Made by a program: the position numbers and the translations under genes. Below the pieces are notes generated by a model. That model was not told the origin of the DNA. It saw nothing but the letters and a program-made list of their open reading frames with translations, and ran no database searches. Source: Clostridia bacterium (GTDB lineage Bacteria; Bacillota; Clostridia; Oscillospirales; RGIG5299). Taken from it: DNA of 35,076 nucleotides. Position 1 is the first letter of the stretch; the number at the start of each line of letters is the position of its first letter. Location of the stretch: NCBI GenBank assembly GCA_017504945.1, contig JAFVQJ010000009.1, positions 1 through 35,076 on the forward strand, read 5' to 3'. Of this stretch, positions 1 to 7,007 are shown one piece after another.

Positions 1-366
1 GATGATAATGAATTAACCGAATACTTGTGGCCGATTGTTCGTGAAATGGTTAAAACTGCTATCGAAAACAAGCAGAACTTAATTGTCGAAGGTTGCTATC
101 TTCCATTCGATTGGCAGAAAGACTTTGACGCCAACTATCTTGAAAGCATCAAATATTACTGTCTGGTAATGAGTGAGGAGTATATCAGAAACCACTTTGC
201 CGACATAAAGAAATATGCAAACGTCATTGAAAACCGTTTTGATGATGAATGGTGTACAATGGAGAGTGTGTTGGAAGACAATGCAGAAATCTTAAAACTG
301 GCCAAGGTACATAATGCGAATTACATCCTTATCGATGACAAATATGAAATCAACATTGATTTATAA
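1..366 (+). CDS. P-loop kinase-like protein, C-terminal part (5' end outside window)
   Basis: The frame is open from the first base of the window, so the gene starts upstream and only the last 121 residues are present. A TTG at 25 could be read as a start but lies inside the continuing frame. The visible part is acidic and aromatic (LIVEGCYLPFDW, then an IKYYCLVMSEEYIRNHF stretch) and ends at TAA 364-366. It resembles the C-terminal half of small nucleoside/adenylate-kinase-like or zeta-toxin-like P-loop proteins, in which this region follows the Walker A motif and a lid. The Walker A motif itself is not in the window, so the function is a family-level guess. A strong intrinsic terminator follows 62 bases downstream. 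Confidence 0.6.
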   Translation, partial: DDNELTEYLWPIVREMVKTAIENKQNLIVEGCYLPFDWQKDFDANYLESIKYYCLVMSEEYIRNHFADIKKYANVIENRFDDEWCTMESVLEDNAEILKLAKVHNANYILIDDKYEINIDL

Positions 367-427
367 CAACAAATTGGAATTTGTCTAACAGCGCAGTTAC
401 ACTACTTTTGGTCGCTCTTTCGCAAAC

Positions 428-457
428 AGAACTACCACCCAAACGGGTGGTAGTTCT
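428..457 (+). terminator. Intrinsic terminator after the kinase-like gene
   Basis: A perfect 13-bp stem (AGAACTACCACCC with its complement) closes a 4-base AAAC loop and is followed by ATTTTGT. It separates the upstream gene from the purine permease. The T-run is imperfect, so this could also be a palindromic repeat unit that acts as a terminator. Confidence 0.7.
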
Positions 458-524
458 ATTTTGTAAAGAAAACAAAAAAGAAGGGACTCGAAACCTCTTG
501 TTCGGCACATTTTTGCGTTATCTT

Positions 525-557
525 AATAGTTTTTTAATAAAATATTAAAATACTATT
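525..557 (+). promoter_or_regulatory. AT-rich inverted repeat overlapping the permease -35 box
   Basis: A 15-base arm (525-539) and its near-complement (543-557, one mismatch) flank three A residues. The right arm runs into the TTGATT -35 hexamer at 556. The position suits an operator for a repressor of the purine permease, but the sequence is almost all A/T, so chance is a real alternative. Confidence 0.3.
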
Positions 558-584
558 GATTTAAAAGCAAAAAAGTTTTATAAT
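556..584 (+). promoter_or_regulatory. Promoter of the purine permease
   Basis: TTGATT (556-561), a 17-base spacer and TATAAT (579-584), about 58 bases before the start codon. I see no purine-riboswitch core between the -10 box and the gene. Confidence 0.7.
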
Positions 585-642
585 AGTAACAGTATTGTTG
601 TTAAGACAGTGCGGAAATTTAAAGAAAAAGAGGTAAAAAAAC

Positions 643-2085
643 GTGGCAAAAGACAAAGCTTCATTTTCAAGCAAGCTTGACAGCTTTTACAAGATCAGCG
701 AACGCGGATCTAACGTAAAAACCGAGATCATAGCCGGCTTGACCACCTTCTTCGCTATGGCGTACATAGTGACTACCAACCCCAACCAGATCACCAGCTT
801 CTCGCAGGATGGCGAGCTTGCTACAATCTGGAACGCAGTTTACGTTGCATCTATCCTCGTAGCTGTAATCGGTACCCTTCTTTATTCCTTCTATGCAAAG
901 CTTCCCTTTGCGCAGGCGTGCGGAATGGGTCTTAACTCATTCTTCTTCGTTTCCTTCATATTGCCGGCGCTCTTAAACGGCGAAAGCACCATAAAGGGTT
1001 ATCAGGAAGGTCTGTTCATCATCCTTCTCTCCGGTGTGGTATTCTTAATACTCTCTGTTACCGGCGCAAGAAAGTACATTGCAAAGGCACTCCCCGACTG
1101 TCTTAAGAAGGCTATCCCCGCAGGTATCGGCCTTTTCATTGCTCTTATCGGCTTCAAGAATGCAGGCATCATTCAGGCGAACCAGTACACCTTCGTTCAG
1201 CTCTTTGACTTCCACGGCGCTATTGCAGGCAAGGAATTCTTCGATGCCTGGAAGGCAATTGCTCCCATAGTATTGGCACTCCTCGGCCTCTTCCTCATCG
1301 GCATTCTCGAGCACAAGAAGGTTAAGGGCGCAACCATCATCTCGATCCTCTCCATCACCGTTCTTTACTATCTCTCCACCTGGACTCTTCCCGGCTTTGA
1401 CTTCAATAAGATCGGCGAGTCCTTCAAGGATTTCGGCGAGATCGGTCTTATCGGCGCATTCAAGGGCTACACTATATTTGAAGGCGGCGCAGGTGCTATC
1501 ATTAACGCTATCGTTTTGGTAATCACCTTCTGCCTCGTCGATATGTTCGACACCATCGGCACCCTCTACGGCACCGCTTCTCAGGCAGATATGCTTGACG
1601 AAAACGGCGACCCCGTAGATATCGACAAGTCTATGCACGCAGACTCTATCGCAACCGTAGCAGGCGGCGTTCTCGGAACCTCTACCTGCACCACCTTCGT
1701 TGAGTCGGCAGCAGGCGTTGCAGCAGGCGGCAGAACCGGTTTTGCATCTCTTGTAACCTCTGTTTGCTTCTTGGCTTGCCTCTTCCTTACTCCTCTTGCA
1801 GCAATCATTCCCTCTTGCGCAACCGCTCCCGTACTCGTTTACGTTGGCGTTTTGATGCTCAAGAACTTCACCAAGGTTGATATGACCGACGCTGCAAATG
1901 CAATCCCCGCATTCCTTGCACTTATTATGATGCCCCTTACTTACTCCATCTCCAACGGCATCGCAGTAGGCGCTATCGCATACACCGTGATCAGACTCGT
2001 TACCGGCAAATTCACCAAGAAGGATATTGTCGTTGCTTGCATCGCGGTTCTCTTCACCCTTCGTTTCTTCCTCGTTACCATGTAA
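643..2085 (+). CDS. AzgA-type NCS2 purine permease (adenine/guanine/hypoxanthine)
   Basis: Integral membrane proton-coupled permease of the nucleobase:cation symporter-2 family, AzgA branch, which takes up adenine, guanine or hypoxanthine for salvage. The 480-residue length is typical. The AzgA hallmark GLTTFFAMAYIV lies at residues 32-43. A DMFDTIGTLYG segment in the middle and the STCTTFVESAAGVAAGGRTG region match the substrate-binding half-helices. About 12-14 hydrophobic segments follow, with no signal peptide, as expected. The start is GTG at 643, supported by AGAGGT about 10 bases upstream. It is monocistronic: its own promoter at 556-584 and a terminator at 2113-2142. Codon use is strongly biased to CTT/CTC/ATC/GGC, which suggests high expression. 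Which purine is preferred cannot be read from the sequence. Confidence 0.93.
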   Translation: MAKDKASFSSKLDSFYKISERGSNVKTEIIAGLTTFFAMAYIVTTNPNQITSFSQDGELATIWNAVYVASILVAVIGTLLYSFYAKLPFAQACGMGLNSFFFVSFILPALLNGESTIKGYQEGLFIILLSGVVFLILSVTGARKYIAKALPDCLKKAIPAGIGLFIALIGFKNAGIIQANQYTFVQLFDFHGAIAGKEFFDAWKAIAPIVLALLGLFLIGILEHKKVKGATIISILSITVLYYLSTWTLPGFDFNKIGESFKDFGEIGLIGAFKGYTIFEGGAGAIINAIVLVITFCLVDMFDTIGTLYGTASQADMLDENGDPVDIDKSMHADSIATVAGGVLGTSTCTTFVESAAGVAAGGRTGFASLVTSVCFLACLFLTPLAAIIPSCATAPVLVYVGVLMLKNFTKVDMTDAANAIPAFLALIMMPLTYSISNGIAVGAIAYTVIRLVTGKFTKKDIVVACIAVLFTLRFFLVTM

Positions 2086-2112
2086 CGTTAAAAAACGAAA
2101 TAAGAAAGATAG

Positions 2113-2142
2113 AAAAGCTCACCGAAAACTCGGTGAGCTTTT
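2113..2142. terminator. Bidirectional intrinsic terminator
   Basis: A 13-bp perfect stem (AAAAGCTCACCGA with its complement) around an AAAC loop, with T-runs on both strands. It lies between two convergent genes, so it can end both the purine permease and the minus-strand tRNA-amidotransferase operon. Confidence 0.9.
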
Positions 2143-2156
2143 TGTTTTTTGAAACA

Positions 2157-3308
2157 TTATATAAGACCTTTTATAAGAGCCTCGATATCGCTTTTATTAA
2201 AAACCGATATCTTGCCCTGCGCGTAATTGTCCTTTCCGCCGCCCTTGCCCGAAAAGGCGGAGTTCAGCGCCGCCGAAATAGCTCTTGCGCCGCTTTCCCT
2301 GCAGGCTACCACGTAGATGGCGCCCTCGTCGCACTCGGAGAGAAGAATAATAGGAGCGGCAAAGCCTTCCGAAATGCTGTTTGCACAGTATCTGAGATCG
2401 TCGTAGGAGGCGCTTTTCGCATATCCTATCATCGCACCGCCAAGCTCCGTTTTATCAAGCTCGTAAAGGGCAAGCCTTCTTGAAAGCGAAGCGTTTTCGC
2501 TCTTCAACGCCGCAACGGTGTCGCAAAGCTTTGAAACGGCGTCGTCCACAGCCTCTCTCGATGCCGAGAGAAGCCCCATAATGCGCTTGTTTGAGGAGTG
2601 CAAAAGAGCGTGATCCTCATAGGCGAAAATTCCCGCCGTCATCTCAATTCTCGTGCCGCTCTTGAAGGGGCAGAAATCAATTATCTTTATAGCGCCCGCT
2701 TCACCGCTTCTTTTAAGATGCGGCGCACAGCAGGCACAGACGTCAATACCCTCTATCTCAACTATTCGAAGCCCCTCGGCAATGTCGAGCTTGCTTCTGT
2801 AATCAAGCGCCGATGCCTCCTCTTTGGTCGGGAAGAAAACGTTAACGGCGGCGTTTTTGTAAACTGCCTCGTTTGCAAGCCTTTCGACTCTTGCAATATC
2901 GCAGTCGCAAAGCTTTCCCGAAAAATCCACCGTCATTGTCCTTTCGCTCATATGAAAGCCGACGTTTGAATAGCCGAACTCACGGTGAACGATTCCCGAA
3001 ACGATATGCTCGGCGGTGTGGCTCTGCATACGTGAAAAGCGAAGCTCCCAATCTATCTCGCCGCAAACGGTCGAGCCGACATTAAGAGGCTTGTCGGTCT
3101 TATGTAAAATATCTCCGTCTGATATCTGCACGTCGCTAACCGCGGCGCCGCCGAGAAATCCTCTGTCTGAAGCCTGACCTCCTCCCTCGGGGAAAAAGGC
3201 GGTGCGGTCAAGCGTAACGTAAAAGCCGCCGTCGCACTCAACGCAGGAAAGCACCTTGGCGTCAAATTTTTTGCAGTAAGAGTCAACCTCAAAAAGCTTT
3301 TCGGTCAT
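2157..3308 (-). CDS. AlaX-type alanyl-tRNA editing protein with DHHA1 domain
   Basis: Trans-editing hydrolase related to the editing domain of alanyl-tRNA synthetase; it removes Ser or Gly wrongly attached to tRNA-Ala. The start is taken as ATG 3308 (383 residues): AAAGGT sits 10 bases upstream, whereas the in-frame GTG at 3317 is only 3 bases from that site. The N-terminal barrel carries RTAFFPEGGGQ (35-45). Zinc ligands HxxxH (H97, H101) and CxxxH (C193, H197) are intact. A coiled segment follows (around 245-280), then a C-terminal DHHA1 domain with a glycine-rich GKGGGKDN stretch that contributes to tRNA binding in AlaX-L proteins. It is the last gene of the AspRS/GatC-GatA-GatB-asparaginase operon, 14 bases after the asparaginase gene. 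The editing role is established for the family; the link to the Gat genes is only by position. Confidence 0.88.
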   Translation of the reverse strand: MTEKLFEVDSYCKKFDAKVLSCVECDGGFYVTLDRTAFFPEGGGQASDRGFLGGAAVSDVQISDGDILHKTDKPLNVGSTVCGEIDWELRFSRMQSHTAEHIVSGIVHREFGYSNVGFHMSERTMTVDFSGKLCDCDIARVERLANEAVYKNAAVNVFFPTKEEASALDYRSKLDIAEGLRIVEIEGIDVCACCAPHLKRSGEAGAIKIIDFCPFKSGTRIEMTAGIFAYEDHALLHSSNKRIMGLLSASREAVDDAVSKLCDTVAALKSENASLSRRLALYELDKTELGGAMIGYAKSASYDDLRYCANSISEGFAAPIILLSECDEGAIYVVACRESGARAISAALNSAFSGKGGGKDNYAQGKISVFNKSDIEALIKGLI

Positions 3309-3322
3309 TTGTTTCACTACCT

Positions 3323-4345
3323 TTAACAGAACTTTTCAAAATTAAATTCGGTGTTTAAGAAATTATCAATATCTTCCTTGCGGTCAAACAGGGAATAGGC
3401 AATAACGAGCTTTGAATAGATAAGCTCGTTAGTAGAGCCGTAAAGGAAGCCTATTTTGTTTTCGTTTGCAATGCGGTGAGCGCTCTCGTAAATGCCGCCG
3501 CATCGCTTTGCGGGCGAAAAATAAATATCGCCGTCAAAGTGATCTGCAAGAAATAGAAGTGAGCCGCTTTTCTTTCCGTCGGCGCAGGCGGTGCCGGAGT
3601 GATAGCTTAAATGCAGCACCGCACGGTAGCGTGAAAGCTCGAAAGCAGAGTAATCAATGCCAACGTAGGGCGTTATCATCGCCACGCTGCCTTTGAGAGC
3701 GAAATTTTCGGGAAGCAAAATCGGAATTTTCTTATCTCTTGGAAATTTCTTTGCGATTTCCTCCAAAACAGAAGGAGAAATCGCCGAAATATCGGTCTCG
3801 CCAACGCTTTTGAAATCCTCGGAATAATTTTCGCATTGCTTCAGGCGCGAGGCAAGATGAAGCATCATTTTGCCGTTTGAAATATTTTTATAGCAAACGT
3901 AGACGTTTGGCTCAATGCCCATACAGATGCACTCGACTGCCGCCTTGAAATTATCGTTTCCGTTGGCTCGGCTGTCGGTCAAAACGGCGTTGCTCGAAAC
4001 GAAAAACACGGGAATATCTGCTTTTGAAAGCAGAAGGGAAAAGAGAGATGCGCTGTATCCGAGCGTATCGGTGCCGTGAGCGAAAATAACCCCGTCAAAC
4101 CGATCGGAATCGGTATATTTCTTATAAACGCGGTAGATATCGTTCCATCTGTCCACCGTCATATTTTCACTTAAAATAAAAAGGTTTTCGGTCAAAACGA
4201 ATTCGGTTTCCGAAAATGGCGAGTCGCTTTTTCTGAAATTCTCAATAAGCGCCGCTCCCGCCTTATCCGACACCGAAAAAACACCGTTTCCGCTGTCGCT
4301 TGAGCAGACGGTTCCGCCAACCAAAAGGAGCAATATCCTTTTCAT
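3323..4345 (-). CDS. L-asparaginase family protein
   Basis: Cytoplasmic amidohydrolase of the asparaginase/glutaminase (type I/II, GatD-related) family. With the ATG at 4345 (AAAGGG 6-11 bases upstream; a GTG at 4354 is less likely) it has 340 residues. The GGTV motif gives the nucleophile T12. HGTDTLGYSAS (90-100) supplies T92 and D93. A lysine at about 169 (SRLKQ) sits where the catalytic Lys is expected. The second Thr/Tyr-loop position appears to be Phe (F23), a deviation from E. coli AnsB Tyr25. The middle and C-terminus are divergent from standard AnsA, so specificity for Asn, Gln or another amide is open. It lies between gatB and alaX, but an intrinsic terminator (4364-4396) separates it from gatB and no clear promoter of its own is visible. 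It could be a simple catabolic asparaginase or an ammonia donor. Confidence 0.85.
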   Translation of the reverse strand: MKRILLLLVGGTVCSSDSGNGVFSVSDKAGAALIENFRKSDSPFSETEFVLTENLFILSENMTVDRWNDIYRVYKKYTDSDRFDGVIFAHGTDTLGYSASLFSLLLSKADIPVFFVSSNAVLTDSRANGNDNFKAAVECICMGIEPNVYVCYKNISNGKMMLHLASRLKQCENYSEDFKSVGETDISAISPSVLEEIAKKFPRDKKIPILLPENFALKGSVAMITPYVGIDYSAFELSRYRAVLHLSYHSGTACADGKKSGSLLFLADHFDGDIYFSPAKRCGGIYESAHRIANENKIGFLYGSTNELIYSKLVIAYSLFDRKEDIDNFLNTEFNFEKFC

Positions 4346-4363
4346 AGAAGTCACCCTTTAAAA

Positions 4364-4396
4364 AACGGCGGCAGCAAAAAAATTACTTCCGCCGTT
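4364..4396 (-). terminator. Intrinsic terminator inside the operon, after gatB
   Basis: On the minus strand AACGGCGG and CCGCCGTT form an 8-bp GC-rich stem around a 17-base loop, followed by six Ts. It lies between the gatB stop and the asparaginase ribosome-binding site, so it should reduce expression of the two distal genes. The long loop makes it weaker than the other terminators here. Confidence 0.65.
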
Positions 4397-4403
4397 ATTT
4401 ATT

Positions 4404-5825
4404 TTACATAGAGAGCTTTTTCTCCAAAAGCTCCTTTATAACCGCGGGATCGCCCGCGCCGCGAAGCTCCTTCATGCAAGCTCCGAAGAGAGCCTGAGCG
4501 GCTTTCTGCTTGCCGTTTTTGAAGTCAATAACCGCCTGCGGATTGGCTGCGATAGCTCTGTCGATGACCTCCTCGACAGCGGAAGCATCAAACTTCTTGT
4601 CAAGACCGTTCTCCTTGCAGTAGGAAACGGGATCGACGCCGTTTTCAATAACGGCAATAAGAACCTTTTTGCCGGCGTTTCTGTTGATATCGCCGTTTGC
4701 AACCATCTTTATAACAGCCGCGAGCTTTTCGGGAGCAATGTCAAGCTCCGAAAGAGCCTTGCCTGCCTTTTTCAAAATACCTGCACAGTCGGTAACCACC
4801 CAAATGGCGGTGTCCTTAAGATTGCAGCCCATGGAGACGACGTCGTCGATAAGCCTTGCTATCTTAACGTTTGCAATTATTATCTCAATATCGTCCTCTT
4901 TTATGCCTGCCGCGCGGTATTCCTCGGTTCTTTCGTCAACGGCAACGGGCTTTGCCGCCTTTATTTCCTCAAGCCACTCGTCGTCGATAACTATCGGCAT
5001 AAGGTTGGGATCGGGGAAATAGCGGTAATCAGCCTCGGTCTCCTTGTTTCTCATGGCAAAGGTCTTGCCGCTTACGTCATCAAAGCGCCTCGTCTCCTGA
5101 ACGAGCTCCTCGGTGCCGTATTCAAGAGCGTCTATATGCCTTTGCGCTTCGTAACGGATAGCCTTGTCAATGGCGTCAAAGGAGTTCATATTCTTTATTT
5201 CGGTTCTCACACCGAATTTTTCCTCGCCTGCGGGACGTACCGAGATGTTTACGTCACATCTCATCGCGCCCTCCTCGCACTCGGAAATACCGCCCGCAAT
5301 AAAGCTCGATTTAAGCTTGTTAAGGTAGCTTACTACCTCCTCGGGACTTCTGAAGTCGGGCTGCGTTACTATTTCGATAAGCGGAACGCTTGTGCGGTTG
5401 AAGTCAACGAAGGACGAGTTTCCTCCGTGGACGAGCTTGCCCGCGTCCTCCTCCATGTGAATCTGCTTGATGCGGATATCTCTAACGCCATCCGCGGTCT
5501 TAACCGAAACGAGGCCGTTTACGCAGATGGGGTGATTGAGCTGAGTTATCTGATAAGCACAGGGAAGGTCGGGATAATAGTAATTCTTCTTGTCGAAGGT
5601 GGTGTAGCGGTTTATCTCGCAGTTGAGCATAAGACCCGCAGTAACGGCAAGCTCGACAACGCGCTTATTCATAACGGGGAGCATACCGGGCATGCCCGAG
5701 CAAGCGGGACAAACACAGTCGTTGGGCTCGCTGCCCTTGCCGTGACCTCCGCAGGAGCAGAATATCTTCGAATCGGTTGAAAGCTCAACGTGAGTTTCAA
5801 GACCTATAACTAACTCGTAATTCAT
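4404..5825 (-). CDS. gatB: Asp-tRNA(Asn)/Glu-tRNA(Gln) amidotransferase subunit B
   Basis: GatB phosphorylates the side chain of Asp or Glu on mischarged tRNA-Asn or tRNA-Gln and amidates it with ammonia. The 473 residues cover the whole protein. The N-terminal GLETHVEL motif (8-15), a zinc site with C23, C25, C39 and C42, the YYYPDLPCAYQI segment and the HMEEDAGK motif are all present. EIKNMNS and YRYFPDPNL mark the rest of the catalytic domain, and the last 150 residues form the helical and YqeY-like tRNA-binding tail. The start ATG follows the upstream gatA stop by two bases, with AGGAGG inside the gatA 3' end, so the two genes are translationally coupled. Nothing suggests loss of function, in contrast to the GatA next door. 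Confidence 0.95.
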   Translation of the reverse strand: MNYELVIGLETHVELSTDSKIFCSCGGHGKGSEPNDCVCPACSGMPGMLPVMNKRVVELAVTAGLMLNCEINRYTTFDKKNYYYPDLPCAYQITQLNHPICVNGLVSVKTADGVRDIRIKQIHMEEDAGKLVHGGNSSFVDFNRTSVPLIEIVTQPDFRSPEEVVSYLNKLKSSFIAGGISECEEGAMRCDVNISVRPAGEEKFGVRTEIKNMNSFDAIDKAIRYEAQRHIDALEYGTEELVQETRRFDDVSGKTFAMRNKETEADYRYFPDPNLMPIVIDDEWLEEIKAAKPVAVDERTEEYRAAGIKEDDIEIIIANVKIARLIDDVVSMGCNLKDTAIWVVTDCAGILKKAGKALSELDIAPEKLAAVIKMVANGDINRNAGKKVLIAVIENGVDPVSYCKENGLDKKFDASAVEEVIDRAIAANPQAVIDFKNGKQKAAQALFGACMKELRGAGDPAVIKELLEKKLSM

Positions 5826-5827
5826 AA

Positions 5828-6997
5828 TTATTTATCCTCCTTTGCCAAAGACAAAAGCGTGCTTTCGGAGAAGTGGTCGCCTATTATCTGAACTTTGCCG
5901 CAAGCAAGCGCGGGAAGACCGATAAGGTTTGCAAGCGCGGTAAATTCGCTTTCGTCAAAAACCTTTTTAAAGGCGTCCTTGATATCGTAAGCGCCGTAAG
6001 CGGAGAGAGAGCAAACGGGAGCGATGACCGCATCAAAGCTTTCAAACAGCTTTTTCATCTCGTTCATAACCACTCTGCGAACGCGAAGCGATTTATCGTA
6101 GCAATCCTTATAGCGATTTTTGGAAAGAACGTCGGAGCCGTAGAGAATAACGGCTTTGGTAAGGAAATTAAAGCCCTCGGTCCTTGAATTTACGTAAAGC
6201 TCGTCGATATTCTTATAGCTTTCGGCGCGGTAACCGAATTTAACGCCGTCGTAACGGGAAAGGTTATTGCAACTTTCCGCGCACATCAGTATCTGATAGG
6301 CAACGTTTGCCGTTTCGAATATGTCGGTGGAAATTTCCGAAACCGAAACGCCTTTTTTCTTTGCCGAAGCTGCAAAAGCGTCTATTTCCGCCTTAACGGA
6401 AGCGTCAGCCTTTTGGTAAAGCTCCTTTACGATGCATATACGCTTTCCCGAAAGCTCCTTATCACAGCCGTAATCGTAGCTCTCGTTTTTAAGGCTCGTG
6501 CCGTCCTTTTCGTCGTGACCCGAGATAACGCTCATTATTTCCGAAATACCCTCGGGACAGCTTGCATAAACGCCGAGCTGCTCACCCGATGCGGCGGTGG
6601 AGATTATTCCGTAGCGCGAAACGGTGCCGTAGGTGGGCTTTAAGAAGCAAACGTCCGAAAGGGCGGCGGCACGTCTTGCCGCGCCGTTTACGTCAACCGC
6701 TAAGGCGGCGTTTACCTCACCCGACTTTACAGCCTCTGCGGCGGCGCCCTTTATCTCACTTTCTGCGGGAGCGTAGTATGAAAACTCACCCGCAAGGTCA
6801 AGACCGAATTCGCCGACGTTGGTCTTGCCCGAAATAACGTAGCCCTTATTTTCAAGCCTCGTTACCGCCTCCGCCGAGAAAAGAGGAGTAAATCCCTCTA
6901 AAATGTGGGAGCCTGCGGCGGCGGGAACTCCCTTAACGAGCACGGTATCGTCAACGGCAATGCTGCCGTCTGCAATTTTTTTATAATAAAAATTCAT
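5828..6997 (-). CDS. GatA-like amidase-family protein, shortened and without catalytic triad
   Basis: Clear homologue of GatA, the glutaminase subunit of GatCAB: LEGF (34-37), GKTN (57-60), FLKPTYGTVSRYG (118-130), SCNNLSRYDGVKFGYR and the SRTEGF region align in order. Start ATG 6997 (389 residues) has GAGGTG six bases upstream; GTG 7006 is the alternative. Compared with S. aureus GatA (485 residues, recalled, not searched) about 70 N-terminal residues are absent. The amidase triad is lost: the Lys of the KDN motif is Asp (D16 in IAVDD), the GGSSGGS loop is SEIKGAA (cis-Ser replaced, K83), and the Ser of DTGGS is Ala (A106 in DVNGA). The frame is intact and coupled to both neighbours, so this is not an obvious decaying pseudogene. 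It probably keeps a structural role in the complex without glutaminase activity. This is my alignment by eye. Confidence 0.85.
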   Translation of the reverse strand: MNFYYKKIADGSIAVDDTVLVKGVPAAAGSHILEGFTPLFSAEAVTRLENKGYVISGKTNVGEFGLDLAGEFSYYAPAESEIKGAAAEAVKSGEVNAALAVDVNGAARRAAALSDVCFLKPTYGTVSRYGIISTAASGEQLGVYASCPEGISEIMSVISGHDEKDGTSLKNESYDYGCDKELSGKRICIVKELYQKADASVKAEIDAFAASAKKKGVSVSEISTDIFETANVAYQILMCAESCNNLSRYDGVKFGYRAESYKNIDELYVNSRTEGFNFLTKAVILYGSDVLSKNRYKDCYDKSLRVRRVVMNEMKKLFESFDAVIAPVCSLSAYGAYDIKDAFKKVFDESEFTALANLIGLPALACGKVQIIGDHFSESTLLSLAKEDK

Positions 6998-7007
6998 CTT
7001 TAGCACC

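Noticed and set aside
585..642. Purine riboswitch before the purine permease
   Set aside because: The region after the -10 box is too short and AT-rich; no conserved purine aptamer core is present.
1045..1638. Open frame antisense to the purine permease
   Set aside because: Lies inside a highly biased permease gene and has no domain or upstream signal.
5136..5780. Open frame antisense to gatB
   Set aside because: Contained in gatB, no domain and no ribosome-binding site worth noting.
5828..7006. GatA gene as a frameshifted pseudogene
   Set aside because: One continuous frame aligns from about canonical residue 70 nearly to the C-terminus; the changes are at active-site positions rather than frame breaks.
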